DNA from: Hippopus hippopus
Lineage: Eukaryota; Mollusca; Bivalvia; Cardiida; Cardiidae
Length of the DNA stretch: 64,000 bases
Reading direction: 5' to 3'
Assembly: GCA_946811185.2 (NCBI GenBank)
Contig: OX328106.1
Coordinates: 47,938,311 to 48,002,310, forward strand
The notes under the pieces are model-generated. The model was not told the DNA's origin and made no database searches. It worked only from the letters and a program-made list of their open reading frames with translations. Below are positions 43,712-54,787 of the stretch, one piece after another (position 1 is the stretch's first letter; each line of letters opens with the position of its first letter). A program made the position numbers and the translations under genes.

Positions 43712-43832
43712 TTAACCTTTACGTTGCTAAGCGCGACTCACCGACCTTTTGCGGACAGTGTAGATCGAGATCAGACTTTTTACTATCGAACTGAAAATTT
43801 CATTTTAATTATTTAGCAGGATAAGAGTTATA
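43712..43832 (+). mobile_element. MITE-2 copy without its second palindrome arm
   Basis: TTAAcctttacgttgctaag, cggacagtgtagatcgagat, then directly tttttactatcgaactgaaa to aggataagagTTA. Almost 100 bp, including one palindrome arm, is missing. Confidence 0.75.
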
Positions 43833-45296
43833 AAATTAGCAGTGCTAAATGGTGGTGAAAGAAAAGAATTATCAGGGTAACGAGAACTTTCTTCGTCATC
43901 TCACATTAACACATCTCTTCATGTATTATGCTTTAACTTGTATTGAATATCAAAGTTTTGTTTTTAACGATGTTTTCAGTGTCGCAAAAATAAAAACAGG
44001 GACAACTGTAGGTTTTCTTCAGCTCTATTTATCGGGTTTCTCTCGTCAGACATGTTTGTCCTCTATCTATGGACGCATAAACATGTGGGAAAATTGGGTT
44101 GCGAAATGTACACAAGACGGAAACTAAAATCGACAATTGACAGCTGTCACATCGTATGCGGAATCTATAAATCTCGTCGCAAGCTCGAGGTTTCACCCTT
44201 ATTTCTGCGGAAATAACATATACTGACAATGAGATCTTTCATCGCCACATATATCTAAACATGTCCTCTGACGAGGGTTGAAAATACAGTCGATTGAAAC
44301 TAGGGAAGATTTTCATCTTTCATGCTTGACGAGACAAGGGGGCTTAAGTTCTGTGCAGTCTGATCTTGATCCGTATCATCCGCAGAAACCTTTGTCTCTG
44401 TCTATTGCACACAAAGAATAAAAAACTCATTGATGACTAAACTACAATCTTTAATACGATTACACTATCTCAAAAAAGAAGCCAAACTGGAAACATTTCA
44501 AAATTAGGCCATCGTGCAGCAAGTTGATTCCACATTTTGCAAGGCACCAACGTTCAGGGTTAATTAGACGCTTCTTGTCACAGAGTTCTAAGAAACCTCA
44601 ACGGGATTCTTTCTTATATAATTACACCGAAGTTCTAGTCGTCTTGCTGTTTTACACCCCGCGGCTAAAACGAAGCCAAGGCTTTGTGATTTAATGCCTT
44701 GTACATTTTGATTTGCAGTTATAGTGGGCCAAGAATAACTGAGAACGCGGGAAAACCTGGCATGATCTAATACAGGAGAGTCGACACGATTAAATATATT
44801 AATAAAAATTATCAGTGTATGACCACGTTGCTACAAGTCTACAGCTGATTGCTTTCGTCCTGCAGACCTTGCAGACCGCCTTTAGAAACCTTGCTGTTCA
44901 TAAAAGAAATATTGATCCCTGTTTTTTTGACAACATGGTTTCAAGTAACGTTATTAAAGGGTAGTAACATGCACACCTTTTCATCAATAATTGATAGTAA
45001 ACTCTTCCCCACAATGTTTTGTTTATAAAGTTATCCTGAGAAAAATATAGAACTGGTTCATTGATGTGCGAAAGAATAAAAGTTCGAATGATAATGTACA
45101 TCCATTTTTATTTATTTTTCCAAAAACCAAATCACCCATTTACCTGCAAATGCAGTTTTTCTCTAATTTTTTGTATACAAATGCTGAAAATATCAGAAAA
45201 GAATTTTTTTTATCCAAAACATAAATATCTTATTCTTCTCCGCAAAGGTTGCTCCTTTGTACCATGTAGATCTGTAGACAGCCAACATTGAACTCC
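43833..45296. other. spacer with one MITE-2 hairpin arm
   Basis: gttctgtgcagtctgatctt at 44346-44365 is a MITE-2 arm. The 92-codon frame at 43849-44127 starts inside the MITE-2 flank and matches no family I know. Nothing else is recognised. Confidence 0.4.
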
Positions 45297-45520
45297 AAGA
45301 CTTTACCACAGAGTGCGGAGTTTTAACGACCCTGCTGAAAAAGTCTGTTGAAAACCTTGTGTGAAAAGGAGAAAATGCTGGTAACAGCATTTTCTCCTTT
45401 TCCCACAAGGCTTTCAACACCTTCGCGAAAAATGCCACATTTCAGCTATATCTAACTTGTCGTTGCAGAAGCTTTCAATTTGGGTAAGTCCTAAACATTA
45501 TCGTTTGGTAAAGTGTTTAA
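45297..45520 (-). mobile_element. MITE-1 copy
   Basis: ctttaccacagagtgcggag, palindrome gtgaaaaggagaaaatgctg / cagcattttctccttttcc, then taacttgtcgttgcagaagc and tttggtaaagtgtTTAA at 45520. Confidence 0.8.
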
Positions 45521-45521
45521 A

Positions 45522-45860
45522 GTCACATTTTGAAAATAGACATTGTCCGTACTAAGGAACAAGAGTCACATTTTGAAAATAGACATTGTCCGTACTAAGG
45601 AACAAGAGTCACATTTAGAAAATAGACATTGTCCGTACTGAGGAACAAGAGTCACATTTTGAAAATAGACATTGTCCGTACTGAGGAACAAGAGTCACAT
45701 TTTGAAAATAGACATTGTCCGTACTGAGGAACAAGAGTCACATTTTGAAAATAGACATTGTCCGTACTGAGGAACAAGAGTCACATTTTGAAAATAGACA
45801 TTGTCCGTACTGAGGAACAAGAGTCACATTTTGAAAATAGACATTGTCCGTACTAAGGAA
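45522..45860. repeat. 43-bp minisatellite, 7.9 copies
   Basis: Units start at 45522, 45565, 45608, 45651, 45694, 45737, 45780 and 45823, each with gtcacattttgaaaatagac and attgtccgtactgaggaaca. Units differ by one or two bases (ctaagg in units 1, 2 and 8; ctgagg in the others). The array begins two bases after the TTAA end of the preceding MITE-1. Not a CRISPR array: there are no spacers. Confidence 0.9.
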
Positions 45861-46055
45861 AAGACAGACATCCTTGAGACCTCGACTGCCTGTTGGCAAA
45901 TGATCACAGGCAACGTTACTAAAAGCTCGAAGGCAAAATAATAGTTCTAGCAAATACTGTCGTGTTCAACAGAAGTATATCATCGAGAACTTCCTAATGA
46001 GAATGAATTACTGCTTCTTAATGAGCAACTCAGAAGCACTTAAGTTCATAGTCTC

Positions 46056-46282
46056 TTAAATTCTTTACCAAGCGACCAAATTTTGCTCTTATCTAAAACC
46101 ACAGCTTTTGAAGATGACAAGTTAAAAGTTATTTAAATGGTAGAAGTTTTCTTTGAACGAAGTAGAAAGTTTTGTCATAGAAGGAGAAAATGTTTGTTAC
46201 CAGCTTTTTTCCCCAGTGTTTTCGAAAGCTTTTTTTCCCCCCTCGAGGTCGTTAGAACTCGGGGTTTTTAATAAAGGATTAA
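46056..46282 (+). mobile_element. MITE-1 copy, TTAA ends, decayed palindrome
   Basis: TTAAattctttaccaagcga and aataaaggaTTAA. The central part (gaaggagaaaatgtttgtta / accagcttttttcccc) is partly lost. Confidence 0.75.
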
Positions 46283-46339
46283 TGGGCGTTATATTGTTCA
46301 AAAATTTTCTTACTCTTACAACAAACGCGTTTCAATTAT

Positions 46340-46650
46340 GGATGCTTCCTGAAACAAGAACAGGGCATGCGGGTGCCAACGGTCAGCTGCATTTGCTTGA
46401 TCTTAAGTGAAAAATCCAAGTCGAAAAAGGGGCATAACTGTCAAAATTACTTTATGGTTACCTGCCCATGATGTTTGGGTTCTTCTTTTGATAGTGAACA
46501 ACTTGTACAAGCGTGAAGTAAATATCTTCAATAATGACAGAGATAATATAAAATGTCAGTTTTTGAAAATGTCAAATTTTTGCTCGACGACGACGACTCC
46601 CGGGCTACGACAAAACACCGACGTTGTCTTCGAAAACAGCCGAGCTATTA
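46340..46650 (+). mobile_element. HEL-D copy 3
   Basis: gggcatgcgggtgccaacgg, aaaggggcataactgtcaaa, tggttacctgcccatgatgt, tgctcgacgacgacgactcc, and tgtcttcgaaaacagccgag. The 175-codon frame at 46407-46934 begins here and runs into unique and MITE-2-like sequence. It contains no domain I recognise. Confidence 0.6.
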
Positions 46651-46997
46651 AAAAAAGGGTGACAGAACTTTTCTCTCAGGTCTGTTGTAACAGTAAACAT
46701 ACTTTCAAGTCAAATATAGCTTTTCGTTTTTTTAACATTATACTTTTATTTGAAGGGGCCTTCAAGCGTCAGACAAAGATTAATGGACCAAGACTTGTCG
46801 ACCTTTATTGTCGGCTTCTCTCACAAAACATCGGGGGGCGTAATGTCCAAAACCAAACAAAAGGTATATCTACGCAGTTTGATCTTGATCTAAGCTTTCC
46901 ACGACAGAAACTTATACTTCTTTTTGGGCTTTAACGGATAAGTCTCGATTCAATCAACATCTGTTAAAAATTGCCTGGGTTGCAGTATGACCATTTT

Positions 46998-47075
46998 TTC
47001 CTTTAACTATTCGAGTGTTACTTTGTCAAAAATGACGTCATCTTTGACAAAGTAACTCCCGAATAGGCCTATACA
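46998..47075. repeat. foldback with central CRE-like site
   Basis: tattcgagtgttactttgtc (47008-47030 arm) pairs with gacaaagtaactcccgaata (47043-47065 arm). The 12-base loop contains TGACGTCA (47033-47040). Confidence 0.6.
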
Positions 47076-47441
47076 AAAGGAAAAAATTATCGGACTTGAA
47101 CCCAGGCTAGCTGAAAACAATATTTTCTCCTATTGAATCCCCAAGGAGAGGCCGCATTCATCAAGACCCAACGAATAATGTCAAATGGATATGGCGCACA
47201 ACGAAGTCAACTGAGTATCAAAGAGACCAGAGTGAGGTCAGACTGCAGACTGACCTTAGTGAACTATTCTTTTTTTTTAGGATATCAAGAGGTTATGTGA
47301 CAATCTATGGTTCTGAATATCGTCGTAACAGTCTATGGGTTAAAAGCTGCTTCAAACTAGATACGGCTATTTCTTTGGGTCTTTTTTCGTCGTTATTATT
47401 GCGTCCACATGACAAAAGCTATCAACGGCTTACTTTCTCTT
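47076..47441. other. spacer, nothing recognised
   Basis: No gene or clear repeat seen. Confidence 0.4.
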
Positions 47442-47879
47442 TTAACTATAGGCTGCTAAGCGTGACTGTGTGGTGTCCGTGGTCGTTAGGTAGAGCGTAA
47501 GCCTCGTAACTATAGGGTCCCGTGTTCGATTCGTTGGCCCACACATTCGGCGCGAGTACTGGTGTACTTTCCAGGAAGCAGAATTGAGAAAGAAATTAGT
47601 ATAAGCTCTAAGACCTTGTTTCTCAATCGATTTCAGATAAATGTTTAAACTTATTAACTAAGTTTATAAAACTATAAAACTAAACTAAGACTGAAAGACC
47701 TTTGGCGGACAGTGTACATCAAGATCAGACTGCACAGAACGTGCAGTCTGATCTTGGATCTACACTATCCGATAAGGAGATGTTTTCCCCCCAAAAGATT
47801 ACCTTTGAAAAAGCAAAATTTGAGCTTTTAGTATCGGCTTAAAAGTTTTATTTCACTTATTAAGGAGGCTAAGAGTTAA
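47442..47879 (+). mobile_element. MITE-2 copy interrupted by a SINE
   Basis: The left end TTAActataggctgctaagc (47442-47468) and the continuation gaaagacctttggcggacag from 47693 to aagagTTAA at 47879. The palindrome is complete (gcacagaacgtgcagtctga in the centre). Confidence 0.8.
47469..47688 (+). mobile_element. tRNA-derived SINE (family A) nested in MITE-2
   Basis: tggtgtccgtggtcgttagg (box A region), cccgtgttcgattcgttgg (box B), ccaggaagcagaattgagaa and tttctcaatcgatttcagat, then an AT-rich tail. GACTG occurs on each side (47464-47468 and 47689-47693), a short target duplication as expected for LINE-driven insertion. Confidence 0.8.
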
Positions 47880-48432
47880 AAAGGTAAAAGAATACCAAGT
47901 GCTAAAAGAATGATACAGAAATGAATAGGCTTCTCATTGTTCCTGTAAAAGATAATTACGTATGTTAGCAACTTTACATTTAGAAAATAGGAGGTCCAAA
48001 TTCAAAGAAACATTGTGTCAGGGAATTCAAAATTAAGGTTTGATCAGAATTCCGCCAACGATTAACACTAAAATGAAGGTTTTACTTGTTCCTTTCTTCA
48101 AGTCGATTTGACACGAAGATCACTTGTCCTCTGTTTGGAATACAGCAAAAAGGAATCGGAACTTTTGTATTCGTAAAAAGATGCAATAAAAAAGTGAGTA
48201 GATTTTTATCACTACAAATGTACCAAGCACAAGGCCGCCTACGTAGAAAAAGCGCCATAACGTGATTTCAAACTGTGTTTATTGCAATGATAGTTTACTT
48301 GCTTCTTAAATACAAGTATTTCTGAGCCAAATATGTGATTAATGAAAAGCGGGCTTTATGCATCCTTTCGACAACAGAAAATACAATTCACTGAGACTAA
48401 AAAAGACTTTCATATTAAATGTACAAGCTTGA
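47880..48432. other. spacer, nothing recognised
   Basis: No gene or repeat seen. Confidence 0.45.
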
Positions 48433-48530
48433 CTAAACAAGCGAATGGTATAGATCGAAGATCTGTCTGCACGTCCTGTGCAGTTTGAATTTTATCTATT
48501 CCTTCGGCAAAAGGCCCTTCTTTCGCCTAT
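48433..48530. mobile_element. MITE-2-like divergent hairpin
   Basis: atagatcgaagatctgtctg / tgcagtttgaattttatcta with cggcaaaaggccctt. Confidence 0.4.
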
Positions 48531-48799
48531 GGCAATGGTTGATTGCATTGAAAGAAATGTTTAGCCTACCCTTGGCCCTCGGCCCTGTCATAATTAATCT
48601 TTTTCCAACAACGAGACCATTGCAGAATCTTCTTTATAGTTTATCTTCAGGGCATATTCCAATTTATCTAAGGTCAGGCGGCTGTGGTAAGAACCTCTCA
48701 TTAACACCTTTTTTCTTGGCTTTATCTACAGAACAGTACCGGAAAAGATGATCGGACCGATAGCCTAAATGAGAAACGGCGAGAATGTTTGGAACATAC

Positions 48800-48927
48800 C
48801 TATATAATAACACTATCCAAAACGGACAGAGTAGAATCAAGATCAGACTGCATGTTCAGCGCATTCTGATCGTGATCGACATTGTCCGCAAAAGGTCCTT
48901 GAGTCGCGCTTAACAGCCTAAGGGTTA
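48800..48927 (-). mobile_element. MITE-2 right half
   Basis: cggacagagtagaatcaaga / gcattctgatcgtgatcgac, then gagtcgcgcttaacagccta and agggTTAA at 48927. Confidence 0.65.
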
Positions 48928-49192
48928 AAACATGGTAAATGGGACTGAAGTGATCGGTCATCGTCGAGGTGTTTCTCCAACCAGTGTGCGCATGTTGGAC
49001 GCTACAAGAGATTGTCTCTAACCAAGTACATGTAATATACCTTAACAGTCATATCCAAAATAAATTAAAAGACTCAAAGTCAGGAAAAGGGGATTTGTGG
49101 ACAATGATACGACGGTATAAAAAAATAAAAATCATTCAATCACATATAACATATAAGGCAGATTTATGACAAACGAGTCATGCGATGTGAAA
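48928..49192. other. spacer
   Basis: Nothing recognised. Confidence 0.4.
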
Positions 49193-49345
49193 AGAGGGTT
49201 TAATGCATCTGCATTTAAAAAAAAAAATTGGAAAATTGTCAGCCAGTACATGCGAGGACGGAACTTTTTTCCTCTTTGTAAATGTTCTCCATTTCAAAGA
49301 ACCACTCTACCTCATGATTCAACCGGTTACCGTCGCGATTCTTGT
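49193..49345 (+). mobile_element. MITE-4 fragment
   Basis: gagggtttaatgcatctgca, ttgtcagccagtacatgcga, aagaaccactctacctcatg and attcaaccggttacc. The inner palindrome and the right end are lost. Confidence 0.55.
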
Positions 49346-49364
49346 GAGGTTCGGATGTGTTAGC

Positions 49365-49472
49365 AAAATCTGAGAGAAAAAGGTTTACCAGCATTTTCAC
49401 CTTTTTCAACGATATTTTCAAAACATTTTTCCTCTCTGTTGTTAAAACACGGTTTGGTAAATGGTGTAAATC
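49365..49472 (+). mobile_element. MITE-1 right half
   Basis: accagcattttcaccttttt, aaaacatttttcctctctgt, and gttaaaacacggtttggta. Confidence 0.55.
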
Positions 49473-49502
49473 TCGAATGCTTTAATAGGTAAGTGTTATA
49501 TA

Positions 49503-50560
49503 ACTGTCACAAATAAGGAAATGCCACCGGACGGCGTCTTCTTTGCCCAAACTCGGGTGCCTGGACGAAATATGCATAAATGGGATGATGGCCTTCAAAT
49601 GTTATCCATCTAAAAATCGTTCGGTATCAACGGCAGCCGTGCGGGCACCTTCCGGGCGCCGCTTGGTACCCGGAAAGGTAGCACTCCATTGATATAGATA
49701 TCGTAAGGCTGACGGGCGATTCCTCTACCGGGCGGTAGCTGTACTGTCTGGGGGAGGGGGGCTGCATGTAACAGATGAAAATTGCAATCATGAACCGACT
49801 CTCTCGCGTCATAACTGTGTCCGCATCATATACAGAATACACATTCTTATTTAACAACAGAGGCGGCTCGGACCATTGTGGGACCATTTCTTTGAAAAAA
49901 AAAAAAAAAAACAAAAGGCACGTTTTTGTGGCCACTGTGATTTAAGAAGAGCAAGCTTGTGTCCAGAGGCCGAAGAGAAAGGTCTAAGTGGGTTAAACAC
50001 GGAGATTCCAACATTTACCTTCGCCTGAAACGGAATATCTCGCATGACCTTTACCGTGGTGTCAAACTCGCTAATACCCTGCGCTTCTGTTCAACCGGAA
50101 AGTCTTACTATAGCCTTGTCTTTGGCTTTTCCCTTTCCTTTATGTGCTGGCATTTCAATCACTGTTGTTCGGTATTCGGAACTGCCGTGGCAAAAGAAGC
50201 GCAGTAATCATCCGTATCCCGTGCAGAGATCGTCCGATTAATTCACATATTCACCGCGCGGATGCCGTTCGGTCATCGGATGGTCGCCGTCCAGTGCCAG
50301 TCAGATTCCTAACCCTTAGGCTGCTAAGCGCGACACACTGACCTTTTGCGGACCGTGTAGATCAAGATCAGACTGCACAGAACGTGCAGTCTGATCTTGG
50401 ATCTACACTGACCGATAAGGAGATATTATTCCACAAAATATAACGTTGGAATAGTAATATCTGGGTATTTACTATCGAATCGAAAATTACATTTTAGTTA
50501 TTTAGCTTGCTTCCAATCTTAGATGACGAAAGCCGTCCGGCACCCGTTATATTTGTGACC
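49503..50560. mobile_element. candidate DNA transposon with about 30-bp imperfect inverted ends
   Basis: gtcacaaataaggaaatgcc followed by accggacggc (49506-49535) is the inverted relative of gccgtccggcacccgttata then tttgtgacc (50531-50560). A third version, ggacggcgcccgttttattt, follows at 50643. The interior is richer in GC than its surroundings (for example 49625-49740 and 50200-50300). Frames inside (49627-49935 minus, 49959-50207 plus, 50044-50241 plus) show no transposase motif that I recognise. It contains a MITE-2 insertion. Confidence 0.45.
50308..50513 (+). mobile_element. MITE-2 copy, 3' end truncated
   Basis: aacccttaggctgctaagcg, the complete palindrome (gtagatcaagatcagactgc / gcagtctgatcttggatcta), tttactatcgaatcgaaaat, and an end at ttatttagcttgc without the final ggataagggTTAA. 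Confidence 0.8.
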
Positions 50561-50881
50561 ACGTAAGGCAAAAATATGGAAATCGAGAGGCGCCTGTACC
50601 ATTCTACCGTCAACAAAACGCCAATGTAGAACGTTCTTAAAACTTGGACGGCGCCCGTTTTATTTCTGATCGAGGCAGAAGACGGCTCAGACTACCGTCT
50701 TATAAGATTAATTTGTTCCACTGCTGACATGTTATAGCACTACCTGATAAGCGCCAACTGTAATTTAAGGAACAGCAGGCGTTAAAAAGAAAATAGAATC
50801 TGTGAAGATTCTGGCAGGGTTATTGATTTCTTCCAAAAATATCCTGTTATCCCTTATAGTAAATTACACCCAGTATTACAA
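50561..50881. other. spacer, repeated transposon-end sequence at 50643-50670
   Basis: ggacggcgcccgttttattt duplicates the inverted end of the element above. The remainder is unassigned. Confidence 0.4.
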
Positions 50882-51232
50882 TGTTAACTCTTTACAAACC
50901 AATCCCGTGCTGAAACTACCCCTAGGAAGAAAGCATTTGAAAACATTTTAGCAAAAGATGAAAATGCTGGTAACAACCATTCTCTCATTTTTCCAGAATA
51001 TTTTATGCCCATTTCAAACAAACTATCATTTGGGCCACGTTTAACTTGCGGTATGCTTTCAAATTATAAAAGTCTAAAATTATATAATCGTCACGTAAAG
51101 ACAAAAATATTCTCTGCCAACCATATAAATTCGAATTCTATAAATTTTAAGGATTGTCATACAATTAGCGTCACATTTTTCATCTGTAAATGCTTTCAAC
51201 TTGGACATGTCTAAAAATGTTGCCGAGTTAAT
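50882..51232 (-). mobile_element. MITE-1 copy with about 110-bp internal insertion
   Basis: TTAActctttacaaaccaat, palindrome relic (aaagatgaaaatgctggtaa / ccattctctcatttttcc), ttaacttgcggtatgctttc, extra sequence, then a repeated atctgtaaatgctttcaact, catgtctaaaaatgttg and gagTTAA. Confidence 0.65.
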
Positions 51233-51373
51233 CTAGGATTCTGATATGATCGTCGAAAATATTCGTTACGGCAGATAAAGACAGGACTACATCTAAAATA
51301 TCTCAAACGTGCTATCCTAATCAATTCTATATCTAATATGTTAAATATTTGTTTGCTTGCAATTACGACTCAT

Positions 51374-51412
51374 TATTACTTACTTACTTATTTACTTACT
51401 TACTTACTTACC
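51374..51412. repeat. (TTAC)n microsatellite
   Basis: About nine imperfect ttac units. Confidence 0.8.
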
Positions 51413-51423
51413 ATTGCTATAGC

Positions 51424-51652
51424 TTAACTCTTTTCAAAACAACAGTCTTTTAGGCTTGTCTAAATTGAAAGCATTTGCAGACGACAAATTGTATTCGGAT
51501 CAAACGATAAAACATCTGTATGAAAAAATAGAAAACATTGTGAGAAAAGAAGAAAATGCTGGTTACCGGCATTTTCTTCTTTTCCCACAATGTTTTCAAA
51601 AGCATTCTTCGTCAAGTTCGTGATAACACAGGATAGTTTGGTATAAGGTTAA
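51424..51652 (+). mobile_element. MITE-1 copy, full length with TTAA ends
   Basis: TTAActcttttcaaaacaac, gaaagcatttgcagacgaca, palindrome gtgagaaaagaagaaaatgc / gcattttcttcttttcccac, and tttggtataaggTTAA. Confidence 0.85.
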
Positions 51653-52359
51653 GGCATTGATCTACCAAAGCATTTTAAACGTGGGTGTCATCATTATCGG
51701 CCCCCAAGACTACCTACGAAACACAGCGAGTCTTTGTTCGAAAATGTAAACTAATCAACTACAAGTAATTAACACCGCGGTTTTTAATTAGAAAAATTGC
51801 TTTATTGGACGATAAATCACTGATTCAAATCTCAGAACAGCCTGAGAGGAAAGTCTCACATCATTCTGATGAACCAATAAACAAACTGTGGGAGACTGTA
51901 ATGTAACTGTGATGAAACAGTAGACCTACAATTCTTTGAAACTACCCAAATCACGGTGTGAGCGCTTGTTAGATTTCGAGAAAGCAATCGTTGAATGTGA
52001 CGAAAGTAAGGTGTAGAACGTGTTTCACATTCAATGCAAATGAAGAGATTGAAGATAAACAAAAGACGGAAGATTCAACTACCAGCTGACAAGTTTTGTT
52101 AGGTTTTAAAAAAATCCTAATAGACACGATAGCACCAAACATTACAGTACACAATTTTAGCCAAAATCTGTTACCATACTATTTTGTTTCCACATATCCA
52201 TTTTTGTTTCTGGTGTATATCTCGTTCTATCGTAGTCGCTGTGCTTATTTGGGTTTCGACTAATTGTTGGATAACAAGTAGGAACCAAGGGATGCCTATT
52301 AGCCGTTCTGGCGTTTGAAGACATTACACGTGACTCATATCATCGCTAGCAGTGTCATA
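51653..52359. other. spacer, nothing recognised
   Basis: Minus frames at 51856-52062 and 51969-52154 overlap each other and show no family. Confidence 0.45.
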
Positions 52360-52645
52360 ATTAATAAGCACGATAGCTAAAATAGTAGAGCGTATAACTC
52401 GTAAACGTCCAGTCTCGGGCCACATAGGGTGTAGGATCGAGCCTAACGGCTGGCCACCTAAAATTTCTAACAATCTTTTAGATCAAGACGTTAAACCGAG
52501 GTCCTGTGTGACGGTGCTATACACCGAAAACGTCAAAAACCAGGCATATCTTAGCACGCATTTCGTCCATATCTCGCACCGTCCCCCGTAACATAACAGC
52601 CTTCAGGAGGCGTCGTCCATATGGGCAACAATAAATAAACAGAAC
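52360..52645 (+). mobile_element. tRNA-derived SINE (family D)
   Basis: agtagagcgtataactcgta (box A-like), gggtgtaggatcgagcctaa (box B-like), gacgttaaaccgaggtcctg, gtgtgacggtgctatacacc, then ggcaacaataaataaac. The phrase gacgttaaaccgaggtc is common in molluscan SINE bodies. Confidence 0.65.
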
Positions 52646-53122
52646 ATCAGTCAATCAGTGGCATAAATCCATCATTTTCGAGTTACCACCATTGGTCAGG
52701 TACAGCAATGGGCCAAGAAGAGATTAAAGTGGAAAGCTTTAGTAACAGCCTTATAATTATGCATCCCAGCACGGAAACCATAAACGATAACCTTAAACCA
52801 TAACTTCAAGCTAGTAAAATAGGCTATGTGTTGAAAACCGTAAAATAATCAAAGTACTGAAAATACTGACAGACTAGCGAATGGGGAATAAGCTGCCTTG
52901 TTAAATATAAAACTTTGTTAGTCCTTACAAGGTTGAGGGAAAATAGTCCAATCCGGGTATTAAGTCTAATCCCGTTATTAAGTCTAATTTGGCTCAGCCT
53001 TCTTCAATCTAGTTATTAAGTCCGATCCAATTAGATTTGGTAACTTTACCCGACACTTATAGCTTCTTACTTATCACAATATGAAATACAATGAAAATTT
53101 CTATTTGTTGATCTTTAATTGA
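52646..53122. other. spacer, nothing recognised
   Basis: The phrase attaagtctaat occurs three times near 52959-53025, a minor local repeat. Confidence 0.45.
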
Positions 53123-53987
53123 AAACAAGAACGGCAAATTGTCTCAAGATACGCCCGTCTCACCGCCAGTTGTTGAGTGGGTATAATAATCGTAAAGGGC
53201 AGGTAATGCAACAAACATGTTTACCAAGTCTCAAGTCAATTTGACTTGAGGTGACAAAGTTCCGTTCCTAACAAGCAAGAAATACTGTAAAAACGAAGAT
53301 CAAAGTGGAATTACTCAAAATCCGCGCTAGGTAGAGTTATTGTTCTTGCAACAAACATGCATACCATGTTTGAAGTCGTTCTGACTTGAGATGACAAAGT
53401 TATATTCCGGACAAGCACTAAATGCTGTAAAAATCACGATTAAAGGGAAATAACTCAAAGACAGCACGAGGTAGAGTTACAATTCTTGCGCATTGCACTT
53501 CCAAATATTGCAACAAATAAGCATACCATATTTCAAGTCTTTCCTACTTAACATGACAAAGTTTTGCTTCGGACAAGCAAGAAATGCTATAAAAATGAAG
53601 ATCAAAGGGGGAATAACTCAAAATTCGTGCTAGGAAGAGTTATGGTTCTTGTGCACTGCACTCCGTAATTTTTCAACAATCATGCACACCAAATTTGAAG
53701 ATGTTCAGACTAGAGATGACAAAGCTATATTCCGGACAAGCAGAAAAGGCTGTAAAAAATGACGATCAAAGGGAAATAAGTCAAAGACAACACGAGACAG
53801 AGTTATGGTTCTTTCGCACTGCACTCCGTATTATTGCAACAAACACAAATGCCAAGTTTCAAGTCAATCGGACTGGAGATGACAAAGTTATGCTCCGGAC
53901 AAAGAACTGGACGCCGCCCGCCAGCCCACCCGCCCGTACGCCATGGGTGATCCCATAATATGTCCCGTCTTCGACGGGCGTATAAAA
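53123..53987 (+). mobile_element. HEL-B copy 2
   Basis: Start aaacaagaacggcaaattgt; atacgcccgtc at 53149-53159 complementary to gacgggcgtat at 53973-53983; 3' hairpin cccgtc-ttc-gacggg at 53964-53978. Four to five units of the first core type (about 160 bp). The second array of copy 1 (atctatccaccc) is absent. The end is followed by aaaaagcaaataaag. Confidence 0.8.
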
Positions 53988-54239
53988 AGCAAATAAAGAA
54001 CATATAAATTTAATTATGTGGCACTTGAATGCTTTTCTAAAGTTCATTTATAGATGTATTTCCATGCTTTTTCACTTTCAAATCAACTAGGTGTAATTGT
54101 AGCCAGACGAGACCTACAAGATCCACAATAAACACAATGATGAACAAGGTTGTGTTGGGATAAGTACAGATAAGCCTGATTAGCTTAGGTCACTAACTTA
54201 ACTGACATATGCAATGAAAACGTAAACGATACTATACAG

Positions 54240-54445
54240 TGACTAAATACCTAAATTGTCCTTGCTCATTCTCCACTTTTCCAGCTTTCTATCCTATTTT
54301 CTTTCCTGTGTCTTATTATGACATTTGATTATTTACATTAATTTTCTTTTAAATGACCTATTAGATTTGAAATATGTATATGTGTATAATACGAAATGCA
54401 TGTGTATGCAAAAGTATTGAATAAAATCTTGAATCTTGAATTATA
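54240..54445 (+). mobile_element. LINE-like 3' tail
   Basis: T-rich and A-rich 3'-UTR-like sequence ending gaataaaatcttgaatcttg-aa, a short (cttgaat)n tail typical of some non-LTR retrotransposons. The frame that follows on the minus strand (54508-54735) is not recognised. Confidence 0.35.
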
Positions 54446-54787
54446 TAAGCAAACACCTTACACCTTATTCATCTTCTTCAGTCTGTAACTTTGTAAGTAG
54501 ACACTATTCAAATTGGAGAGGTACAGATTTTGTAGTTAATGTCAACACTATTACAAATAACAGAATTACGATTTCTAACAGAAAGAATTATTTTCTGTAG
54601 GACAGTATTTGGCGACTGTCGGATTTCTTGTTTGTATTTGGACCAGGGTCGCCCTTGATGGCAGTAGACTAGCGATCTTCTGACTATTGCTAGTTTAAAA
54701 AGTGGCAGCGCTTTAGCAGGGATAGTTGCATACATGACCCCTGGCTGAAGTCATTATCTCCTGAAACAAGCTGTCTAGCAATTTTTT
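54446..54787. other. spacer with unrecognised minus frame 54508-54735
   Basis: A 75-codon basic frame (VRRSLVYCHQGRPWSKYKQE part) is protein-like in composition, but I know no matching family. No promoter or splice context is visible. Confidence 0.3.

Noticed and set aside
45522..45860. CRISPR-like regular array
   Set aside because: The 43-bp units are directly adjacent with no spacers, and the context is animal DNA.
46407..46934. 175-codon frame, the longest in the window
   Set aside because: It begins inside HEL-D and ends in MITE-2-like sequence (tttgatcttgatctaagc). No domain is recognised and length alone is weak evidence.
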